NCBI RefSeq assembly: GCF_035046485.1
Contig: NC_085138.1
Location: forward strand, 272,657,694 to 272,721,693
DNA length: 64,000 nucleotides
Reading direction: 5' to 3'
Source: Aedes albopictus
Taxonomy: Eukaryota; Arthropoda; Insecta; Diptera; Culicidae
Shown: one piece after another, positions 33,085 through 45,889 of the stretch
How positions within the stretch are numbered: the first letter of the stretch is position 1
Layout: each line of letters begins with the position of its first letter
Translations under genes and position numbers: made by a program
Notes under the pieces: generated by a model
What the model was told of the DNA's origin: nothing
Database searches by the model: none
The model's input: only the letters and a program-made list of their open reading frames with translations

Positions 33085-33339
33085 CACAGACAAACAGACG
33101 TCTCACTCTACTCATTTACCATCGTTTCCCTTTTTAACGGATTATTCAAATATTCTGTAGTTCGGAAATCGCTCGCTCATGGCGCTCGAATCGTTTTTAC
33201 TCCAGTTTGACGTTTGCTCACTACCGCCATCTACTCAGTGGGTTTGCGAACCACAGCGTAATTAGCATTGGGCGATTATGTTTTCGTGACGATGATTTCC
33301 ATCGCGTTTTGTTCCAAGTGATACGTCTGTTTGTCTGTG
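33085..33339. mobile_element. MITE, CACAGACAAACAGACG family, 7-bp TSD
   Basis: Ends CACAGACAAACAGACG and its complement. The duplication GTTGAGC is at 33078-33084 and 33340-33346. 255 bp, non-coding. Confidence 0.88.
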
Positions 33340-34763
33340 GTTGAGCTTCGTACAAGAAACTATGCCTCTTTCGTTAAACAAATCCAATTCAATTACTGCG
33401 GTAAAATAGAAAATAATCCAACGGGGTTGCGGTGGTTTCGACCGCCGCAGTCGTTCAGCAAACGTCAAAAGTGCTCGGTCCACGCTAAAAAGCTCTCACT
33501 CACTTGGTTGCCATAAAATTCAAAAATAATGAAAATTGATTCATTTATGGTTTATGTAATCGCAATTGCTGCCAGAACATGTAACTTATTTCTAAACTAT
33601 ATTAGGTGTATTTTTAGCACTTAAGTATGCAGCTGTACGCCATTAAACATAATTTAGATTCTCAACTATTTTTGTTTCAAGGTTGTGTGCCTACTTTTTG
33701 AAGTGTGCAGCAGTTTGACGTTTGCGGAACAGGTCTTCTTTGTCTTTTTCACTCCGCCAGGTTGGAAGATTTCTCTGGATAAGCAATATTCGACTATTAT
33801 CTAAAACCGCGCCAACAAAATTCTGATGGCCGCAGAGTACATTTTGCGCCATCGAAATATTCCTCTCTATCTACGTTACACGCATCGTTACTTAACTAGT
33901 CAGGACACAAACCATACACGAACGATATTCTCAAATGTTCAAATTCAAAGATGAGCTAATGCGATTCCAATAGGAATTTACTTGAAAAGATGAAAACGTT
34001 AGAAGCTACAAATTAACTAAAATAACACTAGTTTACAAAATAAAACGAAAGTCGTGAACTTCTGTCAACGACCAAAATTTTTGAAGCATAATTTAGCGCT
34101 GATTTCGAAACCGTGCTTCAAAAAATTTAAAGTAGAACAGTTTTTGAGTTTTAGCTCAATATCGAGTTTTATAACTTTTTAAAATATGGAATTTACTAAA
34201 ATTCAAATATCTTTCGTTTTGTTCAACCAATTCTAAATCTTTTTCCATAAATTAAAAGCTGAATATCATACCATTCGATCATCTGAATACAGGTTCTGCG
34301 TCAGATTGATGAAATTCAAGATATTGGCGAGTTTTGGGGACAATCTCCTTAAATTTTAGCAAATTTCCAAAAATATACGAAGAAATGTATTTTTTCCAAT
34401 GAGAAAAAAACAATTGAAAAATTCTTTCTCAACGTTTATATGTAGGCGAGTTACAGTAAAAAAATTAGCTCAATCGGTTACGGAGACTGAGATGTTTCAA
34501 GTGAGCGACATTGCTTGAAAATAGAACAAAAATCGATTTCAAATCATCAACCTTGTATGGAAAGTCGAAAAAAATTCCGCTCTACTGTAATTTTTTTCCT
34601 TCGCGTTTTTGAATTCAGGGCATGATTCTACACCAAAAACGATCATCAACTTACCGAGTTCAAAAATGCTGTAAACTAGTGTAATTATCAAAAATAACAA
34701 TATTAGCATTAGAGGAATTCCACGGAGTCATGTCAGTCGATCCTGAGCGACCATTTCAAAAAT
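33340..34763. other. No gene recognised
   Basis: 33346-33520 is moderately GC-rich. The remainder is AT-rich with homopolymer-like stretches. No repeat boundary was identified. Confidence 0.45.
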
Positions 34764-35614
34764 ATCTGAAACTTTGCACAGTTTTTCAATTTCATCTAAA
34801 TCGCCATTTTTCGATATCAAACCTTCATATTCACTCACGACTAACTTTTCAAAAGGGTGTATGCGAAAATAGTTCAAAAATATTCTAAAAGCTGTACAGC
34901 AAAAACGGATTGTTCGATTGTTATGAATTTTTCAGCAAAGTTAGATAACTAAATGATGATTCCTTAGAAAATATACACTGTAAAAAATTTATTTTTTTAC
35001 TTAAAAAAAATATGATTTTTGTCACAAAAACTCAAATATCTCAAAACCCTATCTTTTTACCAACGTTAATTTTTTAGGGGAAATGGCCCTTTATATCAGC
35101 TATCTACCATAAAATTTTGGTGATGGTAAACTGATAAACAAAAAAGTTATGACATTTCAAACATTTCACAATTTTTACATTTAGTAACAAAAAAAAAATT
35201 TTTTTCTGTGTAAATTATTTGGAGAACTATATTTTGATGCTGATTTTATTGTAAAGGCTACCGGATGAATTAAACAAGTAGTTTTCATGATATTTTTGTT
35301 TGATTATTTATAATTACTATAGTATCTATTTGAACCTTAGACGCGATCCAGTGTTGTGATCAAAAATATTGAGATTGTCATACTTTTTATTGTACGTGAC
35401 TGGTGAAAAAATCCCTTGATAGTGTTGAAAAGCTGTTGATCATAAGAAAAATGGAATTAAACTTATTTTGAAGACGAAAGCTGCATAATAAAAGTTTTAT
35501 ATATACGCGTATACGTCTAGTTGATCTGCAAAAAAATACCTCTTAGAGAACAGACTTTATGATCGGAAAAATGCGAGTAACTTCAACAACAACTAATGCA
35601 TGAGAGGTACATAC

Positions 35615-35874
35615 CACAGACAAACAGACGAAACGCCTAGAACAATTTTCGTGAAAATCCATCGCCCAGTTCACACTACCACCACCTGGTGGAAATGTTT
35701 CACGAAACACTGCGTTGTGCAATATCGTCATCAGAAGGCGCTAGTGTGAAACGTCAAACGCAAAGAAAAACGATGGGCACTCTTCTGGTTATGAAAGCCA
35801 CAACCAAGATTCAAAATGATCGTTAAAGGCGTGGTCAATGAAAATTTCGTCAGTGTTACGTTTGTTTGTCTGTA
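35615..35874. mobile_element. MITE, CACAGACAAACAGACG family, 7-bp TSD
   Basis: The duplication TACATAC is at 35608-35614 and 35875-35881. Ends CACAGACAAACAGACG and TACAGACAAACAAACG. Third copy of this family, 260 bp. Confidence 0.88.
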
Positions 35875-36097
35875 TACATACCATGAAAATGCTCACGAAA
35901 AAGCAAAAAAATACTACCGCTATGGATATTAAAAATTTTATAGTAAATTTTTTCTTCGTCCAAGCAAACAACACCAAACTAGTCAGTTAAAACTAATAAG
36001 TGATTTTGTTTATTATAATCTAACGAACAACATGAACAGTCGCTTTCTCAAAGGTCTTCAACTCAACGCTCTCTTGTAGACCGTTTGTGAAAAAAAA

Positions 36098-36333
36098 ATG
36101 TTCAAAAGAGTTACGAAATCTCATAGATTAACTGAAAGAGACTGGTTATGCCCAAATTGAATACAAATTTACGCATTTGCACGTCCTGCCGTCTAGACTT
36201 TGACAAACGAGCCATCTGTATATCATCGGTAAAGCAGGGCGCAGGAAGTTCGAAAACGACAACAACTGAGAAATTGCCAGAAGTGCTAAGTGCAGAGAGT
36301 CATGCCACCGTACCATCAGCGACATCTGTTTAA
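36098..36333 (+). pseudogene. Frameshifted fragment with paired C-x2-C motifs
   Basis: From ATG 36098 the frame gives FKRVTKSHRLTERDWLCPN, then a stop. One base out of phase it continues NLRICTSCRLDFDKRA and ends at 36333. Together this suggests C-P-x-C...C-T-S-C zinc binding. It lies in the loop of the TIR element 34764-37395 and may be a remnant of that element's protein. The family is not recognised. Confidence 0.35.
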
Positions 36334-37395
36334 ACAATTTAATCACCCCTTTTTTCAAAAATGCTTTGAAATATACTTCAACATTTATACCCATTTCAAT
36401 ATTTTTAACGTTGCAAAACACGCTTTCAACATTCATCTTGAAGAAGAGGGAAAACACTTGTCCTCAAATGTAACAGCAAATTAATCAATAAACGACTAAT
36501 GCGCGGAGGGCGTGATAAAATCGGAACAGTACTGTACATATAATATACATAATACATAATAAAAACAGATTGTTTTACTCACGCAAGGCCATTAACAATA
36601 AAATCAGCATCAAACTGCGCTTTCCGGCCGAAATAATTTACACTAAAAAAAAATTATTACTAAATGTGAAAATTGTGGAATGTTTGAATTGTCATAACTT
36701 TTTTGTTTATTAGTTTATCATCACCAAATTTTTATGGTAGATTGCTAATACAATGGACCGTTTTCCCTAAAAAATTACATTGGTAAAAAGATAGGGTTTT
36801 GAGATATTTGAGTTTTTGTGACAAAAATGATATTTTTTAATGTTAAAAAAAGATTTTTTTTCACAGTGTACATTTTCTTAGGAATCACCATTTAGTTATC
36901 TAACTTTGCTGAACAATAAAATCTGCATCTAACTGCGATTTCTGATCGAAATAATTTACACAGAAAAAAATATTTATCAAATGTGAAAATTGTGAAATGT
37001 TTGAAATGTTATAACTTTTTTGTTTATTAGTTTACCATCATCAAATTTTTATGGTAGATTGCTAATACAATGGACCGTCTTCCCTAAAAAAATTACGTTG
37101 GTAAAAAGATAGGGTTTTGAGATATTTGAGTTTTTGTGACAAAAATGATATTTTTTAATGTTAAAAAAGATGTTTTTTCACAGTGTATATTTTCTTAGGA
37201 ATCACCATTTAGTTATCTAACTTTGCTGAAAAATTTATAGCAATCGAACGAACCATTTTGGCTGTGCAGATTTTTGAATATTTTTGAACCATTTTCACAT
37301 ACACCCTTTTGAAAAGTTAGTCGTGATTCAAAATAAAAATTTGATATCGGAAAATGACGATTTAGATGGAACTTAAAAACTGTGCAAAGTTTCAG

Positions 37396-39013
37396 TTCAA
37401 TAGAAAATCATGAATTAAAAAATTTCCTTAATTTTGATGCTGTTGCTTGGAATCGCTCATTAAGCAAGTCGCACAAATTCGTAGGTGCTACAGCCCTGGA
37501 TCGCTGTTATGAGGGTTGCATCTTTCCTGTCCGTTATCAAAGCACAAAGATTTGGGACTAATCTCTGACTCTTAGACAAGATTGACGCAATCCTCCACCG
37601 GTCGAGTGCTGTCCTGGCCACGTTCTTGCGACAGCTGAGGGATGGGGAAGGAAGATTAGTTGGACACCTATGAAAGTACATAGAGACCTCTACATTCTTT
37701 CAGGCCTAGGCATCACGGGAATTTGGATGTTAGTGGAAGGGTAAAGTTCAAAGGAAACGTTTGGTCAACGTTCAGGTGCACGCAATATTTTTGGTTGATG
37801 CCTGGTTCCTTTCCTAATTCCTTGTTGGGTGTTCGATTCCAAATCTGAAATAAAAAGTAAAATTATAGATTTTTAAATGATGATAGGCTCACAACAGTTA
37901 CATAATTACAAATTACCTGAATCCTCCTGAAAGAAATGGTTTATTAACAATGAAAAACATAACATGTAAAAGAAAAAAAAAAGTAGAGCAAATCGTGATC
38001 TTGGAATTTGTCTGCATTTAAATTAACAAAGCTAAAAAAATACAAGATCAAAATTTGTTATGGTAGATCTTACGCCGTAACGCACCATTATAAGGTGATC
38101 TACCCACGTTACGGGACAAAATTATCAAAAATAACAATATTGACATTTTTTTTTAAATAACAACTAAAAAAGTCAAATACTTAAACAATATAATATATCT
38201 GAAATCAAACTTTATTTTACTTAAACAGAATAAACACGTCAAAACATTACAACTCATACCACTTGTCATGTATTGGTATAAGTAAGGAACAACTGCGTGC
38301 TATATCAGGTGGTAAACGATTTCATCGTTTTTATGGTAAAATTGTACTAGTTATCACAAATATTCCACAAGCAATAGACGAATGATGCTGATGGGCGATT
38401 ACGGACGACAAAATACGCGTTTAAATCGGAGCGATATTTGCGGGCGACGAGCAAGCACGGACTTCTTTCAGCGTCTTTTCCCAGGTGTATAGTATACACC
38501 TGAGTATCGCGGACTGACTCAATATGCTCTCTCTGCGGGAGCCAAACATTGGGAGCCAAACATTGAAGATAGAGGTTATGTTAAACCTTGTTGTACCTGT
38601 GTGCTTGATTGAAGAGTATTGTTATCTAGGTGCTGCGGATATAATCAAAACTGTAGTCACGATATCTCCATTTGCCGCTGTCAATCCGTTGGAAAGCGAG
38701 GAGAAGGATAAACATTGTTTTGAACCCTTTTCAGCTAATTTTGTAATAACTATCCATCAAAATTTCCATCGCGAATGGAAAATAATAAACTTTGCACACG
38801 AAAACAAAACTGGAATAATGGTGGATTGATCATGTTTACCATTTCCGAACAGCGTCGCGACGGCATGTTTGACAACTGCGCTGAGAGAGGTGTTTGCAAG
38901 AAAATTGAACGCTCGTGCGTGTTTACAAGCTGTGTGCCGGGAGTGTGTTGGTGTGTGTTAGCTAGCTTGAAAAATAAAACCGTTTCTATTCGCAGCACCT
39001 AGGTATACACTAC
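37396..39013. other. No gene recognised
   Basis: 37440-37730 is GC-richer with a 73-codon minus-strand frame (37460-37681) that I cannot assign. 38345-38900 has short frames without motifs. The rest is AT-rich. Confidence 0.4.
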
Positions 39014-39903
39014 ACATCCCAGGTAACCAATAAGCATTTGAATAAGCCGTATTTCTGTTTTATATCTGCATTTGACTTGCTTACTGCTGTATGATAGCAG
39101 TTCGACGGCTAAACTGCCCTATATTAGCAATTGAAATGCTACTTAAAATCTGACAGCAGTTATGTAGCATTTCAGATGCACGGTATGTTTTGGTCAACAA
39201 GCAGCATAACTGCTACATTAGTGCCATAAAACTGCTAAGTGGGAGGAGTGATGCTAAACCCACAACACATTTCCACTTTTTAATTTACGTGCCCCGGCTG
39301 TAGATGCCATTATCATTCGCTTGTCCTGTCATTTATAGAGTAGCAACTAAAAAAACATGCGTTGGCAAATAAATTCCATGGTTTTGGCTACTTTCCAATG
39401 CTCGATTTAATTATCAGCACATGCTGGGCACATAGCATATCTGACGAAGCTACTGCCGGTGTAATATTCAAGCTTTAAATTGATCAAAAAACCAACGCAC
39501 ATTATCTAATCATCTATAGCTTACATTGTAGCGAGGTTCAGCACCATCGTCAACCCGAGGATCGAGGGATCAAATCCCAATTTCGCCGAAATCAGCAAAA
39601 AAAAACAAGAACAGAATTTCAAAACGTGCCCCCAAGCCTCAAAAGTTGCACAGGAGAGTGAAGATAAAAATAGAAGAGAAAGAGAGGCCGTAAAATGGGC
39701 AGGGGAAATTTTTTGTTTTTATTTTTGACAATCTGGGGGGTAGGAAATTTAAGCATTAAATCAGCCGTATATTGGGCCAAACCCTGCATTTAAGTAGCAC
39801 TTATGGCGCATATGGGGCAAATTAGCATTTAATGACCTGCCGTAAAGGCGCATATAGTGCCGAATTAATGCCATTTTAACTGCTTATTGGTTACCTGGGA
39901 TGT
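39014..39903. mobile_element. TIR element, ACATCCCAGGTAACCAATAA ends
   Basis: Perfect 23-bp inverted ends beginning ACATCCCAGGTAACCAATAA bound an 890-bp element. GCATTT/AAATGC words are reiterated near both ends. A B-box-like GGGATCAAATCCC occurs near 39568. Non-coding. Confidence 0.85.
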
Positions 39904-40198
39904 AATGTTCAATAAAGTTCGAAATGACATTAAAGATCAACCATTGCAATCTTTACTTTAGTAAGGTTGCAAACCAATACACGATGACAACACTAACGCC
40001 ACCAAACATCATAGTGACACAGTCAGTGGTGAATTTAAACATTTCAAGTGGTGAATTAAAATAGTATGGGAAATCAACCGATTGCAGCGCCACGCTATTG
40101 CCACTTTTGTTGCCGATTTCAAATGGCCGTTAAATTCCTTACTCAGTTTCGGAACTGGACTTGGATGTCTGTTCTCTGTGTTTATCCATAACAGGTAC

Positions 40199-41176
40199 TG
40201 TAATGGAACGTTGAAATTAGTTTTAGTTGCAATTGGAAGCTAACAGCTATCATGCGCATAAATGAAAGATATTTTCCCTATTTTACCCTATATGCCCCTA
40301 AAACTGCGGGATAATAACATTTTTTCTATTGTTTTGTAATGTCACTGGTTGCAGTACATAAAGTCCCAGATCATGTTTTATATGTTCAGATACGGTTTAT
40401 CGATAAGGTTCAGAATCATTCACGGGAGGGTACAAATAGTTGTTCATTTTACCCCAATTTGCCCTGATTTGTTGTCGCCTCATGAATGAATTGATTTCCC
40501 CCGTTTGCTTATGACCGAATTGATGGACTTTTGTTACTGAAACCAATGTAATCGAAAGGACAGTTAAAACATATGACTTTGGTGGGGAATACAGGGTATA
40601 ATAAGCCTTAACCCTAATCTTATTTTGTGGCAAATATGTACGCAAGTGATTAAATAAGGCATCTTAAATATATATAATTTGGTGCTTTGAGACGCCCTAT
40701 TTAATCAGTTTAGCTCATATTTGGCATATATTATAAAATGCTTATTATGCCCTTAGTTCCCCATCAAAATCTGAAATTATAGAAAAAAGTCATATATATG
40801 CCTTTTGGATAACATTGGTTTCAGTAGCAATGCTAATAAGGGAAAGTAATTTATTGACTTGACAAAAAATCAGGGCAAAATTGATTTATTCATTACATGA
40901 CAAAAATCAGGGCAAATTCGGGTGAAATGAACAGCTTTTTATACCATTCAAAGAATGATTGTATTAATCGATAAACCGCATTTGTATATATCAAAAATGA
41001 TCCAGGTCTTCATGTTTTACATCCAGCGACATTACAAAACCATACAAAATATGAACAAAATATCCAGCAGTTTTAGGGGCATGTAGGGTAAAATAGGGAA
41101 AATATATTTCATATATGCGCATGATAACTGTTAGCTTCCAATTGCATCTAAAACTAATTTCAACGTTCCATAGCAG
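40199..41176. mobile_element. Foldback element, ~0.42-kb arms
   Basis: The left arm 40199-40620 is the inverted copy of 40740-41176. Shared phrases include GGAACGTTGAAATTAG, TTGGAAGCTAACAG, TATCATGCGCAT and TATTTTACCCTA, and GGGCAAATT in both. Non-coding. A TA-flanked element abuts or interrupts its right end at 41179. Confidence 0.8.
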
Positions 41177-41178
41177 TA

Positions 41179-42071
41179 GGGGAGACTGAGGAGACTTGAT
41201 CCCTGGGGAGACTTGTTCCCCCCATATTTTCTCGGAATCAAAAACAGTTTTCTTCTAGCATATTTTTTCCAAAACTACATCTTGACAGACGACAATGTTT
41301 TGGTTACAATTGATTTTGATTGTACATTGCATTATTTTTTAATGGCTGATGGTTTGTTTTCAGTCCTTAAGAAATCTTTTAGGCGATTCCGAAAAATCTC
41401 AATAACTTTGTAAAAATTGAACCAAATCGTGTCAAAATTTAACAGCACATAGTGTAAATAAAACACTATCAAACGTATTTATTCAAATAAGGCTGTTTTA
41501 TAAATATTTTAATTAATGCAGCTTGGTATATACAACAGTGGCATGGGGAGACTTGATCCCTCGAGGATTACACACACATTATACATGTGAAAAATAAAAT
41601 TCTATCGGAAGCCTCTATTTACTCGGAATTCTAGTCTATTCAATGATAAAACCTGTTAGATAATTATTATTTTATTACACAACATAAAAAGAGGGATCAA
41701 GTCTCCCCATTTTCAAAATACTGCATAACCTTAACAATTTAAGGAAATCTCATAATTTCAAATTCACCATATTCATCAAAAGTACAAGAAAACTTGAAAT
41801 GAAAAGCTTCTGGAGTTATTTTCCCTTTAAATTAACTATGTGCTCAAACGGGGATCAATTGTGGTCCATTTTTGAAAAATACATCATAAGACATGCCTCC
41901 ATAAAAACACAGTTTTGAAAACTTTAACAATAATTTAAAGTCTTTCTGTTGTGTATAAACTTGCAAGAGATGTTTACCTTCCATTCTGTATGAAAAACGG
42001 ATCAAGTTTTGTGTTTTTCTTGAAGTTACAGGCAATTTAAGAAAAAGGGATCAAGTCTCCCCAGTCTCCCC
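41179..42071. mobile_element. TA-flanked TIR element, GGGGAGACT ends
   Basis: Ends GGGGAGACTGAGGAGACTTG and GGGGAGACTGGGGAGACTTG are flanked by TA. The word GGGATCAAGTCTCCCC recurs inside (41695, 42045), giving nested subterminal copies. 893 bp, non-coding. Confidence 0.85.
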
Positions 42072-42073
42072 TA

Positions 42074-42861
42074 TTTGTTTTTCATAAATACATTTTATAT
42101 ATCATTTTTCATGAAAAGAGGGCAAAATGGGGCAAATTGGACAACTCCCGAAGATAAGTCTGGTGATAAAAGATCTAGCGCTTTTTGTTTGTGCCAAACA
42201 AATCAACTTCAAGTCAGTTACATTAAAAATTCATTCATAATTAGGAAAAATTGTGAATATCCGACAGTTGTTGGGGCATATGGAGCAAAATAAGCATTTA
42301 AAAGAGTCTTTCATGTATTTTTATGATTAATCCTCCTCTCTTCTTGGCGTAACGTCCTCACTGGGACAAAGCCTGCTTCTCAGCTTAGTGTTCTATGAGC
42401 ACTTCCACAGTTATTAACTGAGAGCTTCCTCTCGGCAGGCAGGCACGAAGATACTCTATGCCCAAGGAAGTCAAGGAAATTTCCTTTACGAAAAGATCCT
42501 GGACCGACCGGGAATCGAACCCGTCACCCTCAGCATGGTCATGCTGAATACCCGTGCGTTTACCGCCTCGGCTATATGGGCCCTACTTTTATGATTAATA
42601 TAAACTTCCAATTACACCTGCAGCTATTTTCAATGATCTACAGTCCTGTTAGTTGTTTGAAAGTACATTTTGATTCTCTTTTTGTATGAAAAAAGGGCAA
42701 AATGGGGCAAAATGGACCACTTCCCGTGCCGTGCGGTGAATGAAATTAGCACCAATCGATTTCTAGTAATTTTTTACGTCAGAAATGGTCAACTTCTCGT
42801 ACCGAAACCAGCGGCGTTGAAAGATCCGTTTTTTGGGTCAATTTTTCCCGCTGTGCACTGG
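42074..42861. repeat. GGGCAAAATGGGGCAAA repeats
   Basis: A ~65-bp phrase with GAAAAGAGGGCAAAATGGGG occurs at 42110 and, diverged, at 42690, with the SINE in between. Related reverse phrases are at 40440 and 40900. Probably pieces of one transposon family. Confidence 0.55.
42332..42586 (-). mobile_element. Feilai-like tRNA-derived SINE, complete
   Basis: On the minus strand it starts GGGCCCATATAGCCGAGGCG (A box), then GGTGACGGGTTCGATTCCCG (B box), then the body with ATTAACTGTGGAAGTGCTC and GCTGAGAAGCAGGCTTTGTC, and ends CGCCAAGAAGAGAGGAGG. A 13-bp duplication TTTTATGATTAAT flanks it (42319-42331 and 42587-42599). I identify it as Feilai-like from memory of the Aedes SINE. The clean TSD means a fairly recent LINE-mediated insertion. 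Confidence 0.85.
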
Positions 42862-42979
42862 ATGACTGACACTGAGAAAGATTACAGGTGGTAGTCCAAA
42901 TACGCGTATCTGTCAAAGGATAAGCAAAATAGGACGGAATTAAAAGCTACAAAACTGATTACACTCATTCGTTGATTTT
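42862..42979 (+). repeat. Half copy of the foldback MITE seen at 63388
   Basis: ACTGACACTGAGAAAGATTA and AAATACGCGTATCTGTCAAA match the right arm 63503-63618. The left arm is absent. Confidence 0.75.
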
Positions 42980-43281
42980 CAAAAATATTCAATAACTATA
43001 TATTATGGCCGAACTAACTACAGCATACTAACAAATCCTCGAAAATATGACGAAAATAAATTTTTCAGCCTGCTTGCATGGGAATTCCCCATAGTGCCCT
43101 GGTGGTTCACATAAACTAAAAAAACTGTAAAATTGAGTCGATCTAGAAACAGACATTTTTCAATACTCCTAGAAACAAAAAATCTTGAAATGTCAGGGCA
43201 TTTAAATGATTCAGTTGACATTCTTGACTTGTATTTTTATACTTTTGATATTTCTCAATTATTTTAAAAATTTAGTATTCG

Positions 43282-43301
43282 CCCCCCCCCCCCCCCCCCC
43301 C
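43282..43301 (+). repeat. Run of 20 C
   Basis: Homopolymer flanked by unique sequence; the length is likely uncertain. Confidence 0.9.
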
Positions 43302-45372
43302 ATTTTTGTTTTATCAACTTTTCGACGCCTTTGACCTGATTTTCACCCTCTGAGGTCACTGTTGTAATATTTATGAAAGAAATCATAATAGGGGAGCTTA
43401 CATTTTTCAGCAGTTTTTTCTCTTCGCTATGGGTTTTTTTTTTGGAGGCTGTCGAACTCAGAGTTGGCCTCAAATCTTTCCCAACCAAGCTGAGTTATAT
43501 GCCCAAATTTCAGGCAATTTTGCCCACACAAACCTCCCATGACGAACAGAACATAGCTGCTAATAATAACCGTTATTCATGCTGTGACACCGTTGATCTT
43601 GCTCTACAGTATTTTTTTCAACGGGTTGATTATTAGTTTTGGCATGTTTTAGTTAACAGTGTAAAGCTTACGTTCTGTTAAGGGGAAGATGAACTCGGTA
43701 TTCATCTAGCGAAGCTTTTATCCTTTACCATTCTTCCTCCACGATTACGTAGTTCATTCAATTTCCCGAAAGCACGAATGTCTCTCTTTGTTATCCTTGG
43801 CATTCACCCTCTCATTTCGCGATTAATGTAACCACACGGAAGTTTCATTTACCACCTAAGCTTGCTGGGTTCACGAGCGCCGTTCAGTTCTCTTCCATCG
43901 GTCTACCAGACAAGTCCCCTATTTTTCGCATCCCAATTATGCACAGTAAGCGAAAATACGGGCTTCTCGAACCGAAAACCATTTATCAAAGAAAGTGTCC
44001 TTGTTTTGCCAGCTGGCGAAATTATCGGCCGGAAAGAAAAACTTAGAGATAGGAGAGTGCCCATTAACGCGCACTTTTTCGTTGCCCCAATTTCGTAACA
44101 TATACACGTTCCACGTGGGGCTCGTGCCCGTGAGTTTGTCCACATAATGGAGTTATGGGCCACAGGGACATATTCTGATGCCAAGCCGAGAGTACGGCAT
44201 TGAGCAATGCTTTTATCATGAAAAATTACCAATCTTATAGGGTATAAAAATTCGATGGCATATACGTACCTGTATCCGGTACATTTGCAAGTCTCTGTTT
44301 TTATATCCGGATTGTGTTACATTCTGCACACGTGGAGAGCGAGTCCCCCATACGAAGGCTGATGTAGACATACATGTGCCGTGCCGAAAACAGAGAAGCT
44401 GCTAATGTGTATTTCCCCTTCGTTTATCGATCCAAATGCTACCGAGGTAAACATAGGCGGAGAATAATCCCAGGAATTTGGGCATCCGAAGATCTTGCAG
44501 GCAGAGTCGTGGGCCGAGCTTTAATGCTACGGTGGGGCGATTTTTCCGGTTTCCGCGCAAATTTAATCAATAGCCCGGCCTTGAAGTGGAGGATTTAATG
44601 AAGCAACTTGTTCGGACGTACTCTACCCACGCTGCGTTGCTGGTTGGTAGCGAGAGGCCAATTCACCGTGATGCGATAGGATGAGCATAGTGGGTGGGTA
44701 AAGGCAAAAAAATATGAGATCTTTGTCTGGCGAGTGCCTTCGCTAATAAGGTAGGCCAGAGGATTCTTTTCAAACTTGAGTTATGGAAAACTTGGAATGC
44801 AACTTTTCCTTCAGCTTGGTTTTTATTACCGCTTCATCTTGGCGAATGAATTGGTGATGATGAAGGTGGGAGAGATAGCTGAAGTGAAAACCAGCGAAGG
44901 AAACAGGACTGACTGGTGGGAGCATCTTGCCGTCAGCCGTCACGCACCTTATTCTTATCATCGTTGTGATTAACATCACCAACCGACACAATACGCTCGT
45001 AATATGTTCGTGTATACATATTTGGGATATGGGGATGAAGGTGTAGGATGATAATAGGTAGCAGGTGGGTTTGCTTGATGAACCGGTAAACTGTTCAGTT
45101 TTTTCATGAAAATTTGAGTTGACGTATAGAAAGGCAATTGGTTGCACTGTTTGTTTTACATACTGTGACAATTGTATGATTCTTTGCAAATGTCGAAATA
45201 GGGGATGATCAATCTCTGGGCTAAGCAGCTTCGAAGTCTCGGCGTGGTAAAAAAGGAACAAGGCATTTGGAGTACAGTGGACACAGCGGGGACGAAAACA
45301 ATAGAGTACATAGCTCAAATTTTCTCAACGTTGTAGAGGACCGTTCAATGTATATGCATGAAAATAAACAAA
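43302..45372. other. Single-copy-looking tract, no gene recognised
   Basis: 43640-45330 lacks transposon ends. Overlapping open frames on both strands, the longest 182 codons at 44770-45318 (-), have biased compositions and no motifs. 44370-44640 is GC-richer. A regulatory or intronic function cannot be excluded. Confidence 0.4.
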
Positions 45373-45608
45373 TCTAGATGAACATTTGAAAAGAGCCTAT
45401 TTGCTTTTTTGTAAACAAACATGTTTCTGTCTCTTTAGGGCCCATCTGCATCCACCCACGCACATCAACACCCTTAACAGATAGCTTGTAGAACACTCTT
45501 TCTGATAAAAGTGTTGATGTGCGTGGGTGGATGCAGATGGGCCCTACAGAGACAAAAACATGTTTGTTTACGCAAAGCAGATAGGCCCTTTTCAAATATT
45601 CGTCTAGA
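45373..45608. mobile_element. Long-TIR MITE, ~105-bp arms
   Basis: TCTAGATGAACATTTGAAAA at the left pairs with the right end, and TAGGGCCCATCTGCATCCAC with its complement. The loop is about 36 bp (AACAGATAGCTTGTAG). 236 bp. Confidence 0.85.
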
Positions 45609-45889
45609 AATCCGTATAACGCTTCTTTAAAATGGTGCTGTAGTAAACTTAAGCTATGTACTAGAAATGCCAAAAGCTCATAATATTAAGAAATCGTGGA
45701 TGACATATATCCACACGGATACTAACTCTCAAAGGGTGTTAAAGACTATTGGTTCACACTTTTGATCACATCCTACTGGTCTTGCATTTTCTGCCCAAAA
45801 TTCGAAAAAAATTGACTCGATATTTTTCAATTTGTATGAGATGTTGTTCATGAGTTGGATTACGTAAATCACTTACTTTTGCATCAACA

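Larger units (their letters stand above)
34764..37395. mobile_element. Long-TIR element with a tandem duplication in one arm
   Basis: 34770-35235 is the inverted copy of 36640-37385: the phrases CTTTGCACAG, GACTAACTTTTCAAAAGGGT, ACTCAAATATCTCAAAACCC and AACAAAAAAGTTATGAC recur complemented. In the right arm the ~317-bp block 36641-36957 is repeated at 36958-37225. The loop holds a MITE (35615-35874) and a broken zinc-knuckle frame (36098-36333). The target duplication is not determined. Confidence 0.75.

Noticed and set aside
44770..45318. 182-codon minus-strand frame in a single-copy tract
   Set aside because: No recognisable domain, no splice or start context, and an overlapping open frame on the plus strand; kept only as a note in the gap entry.
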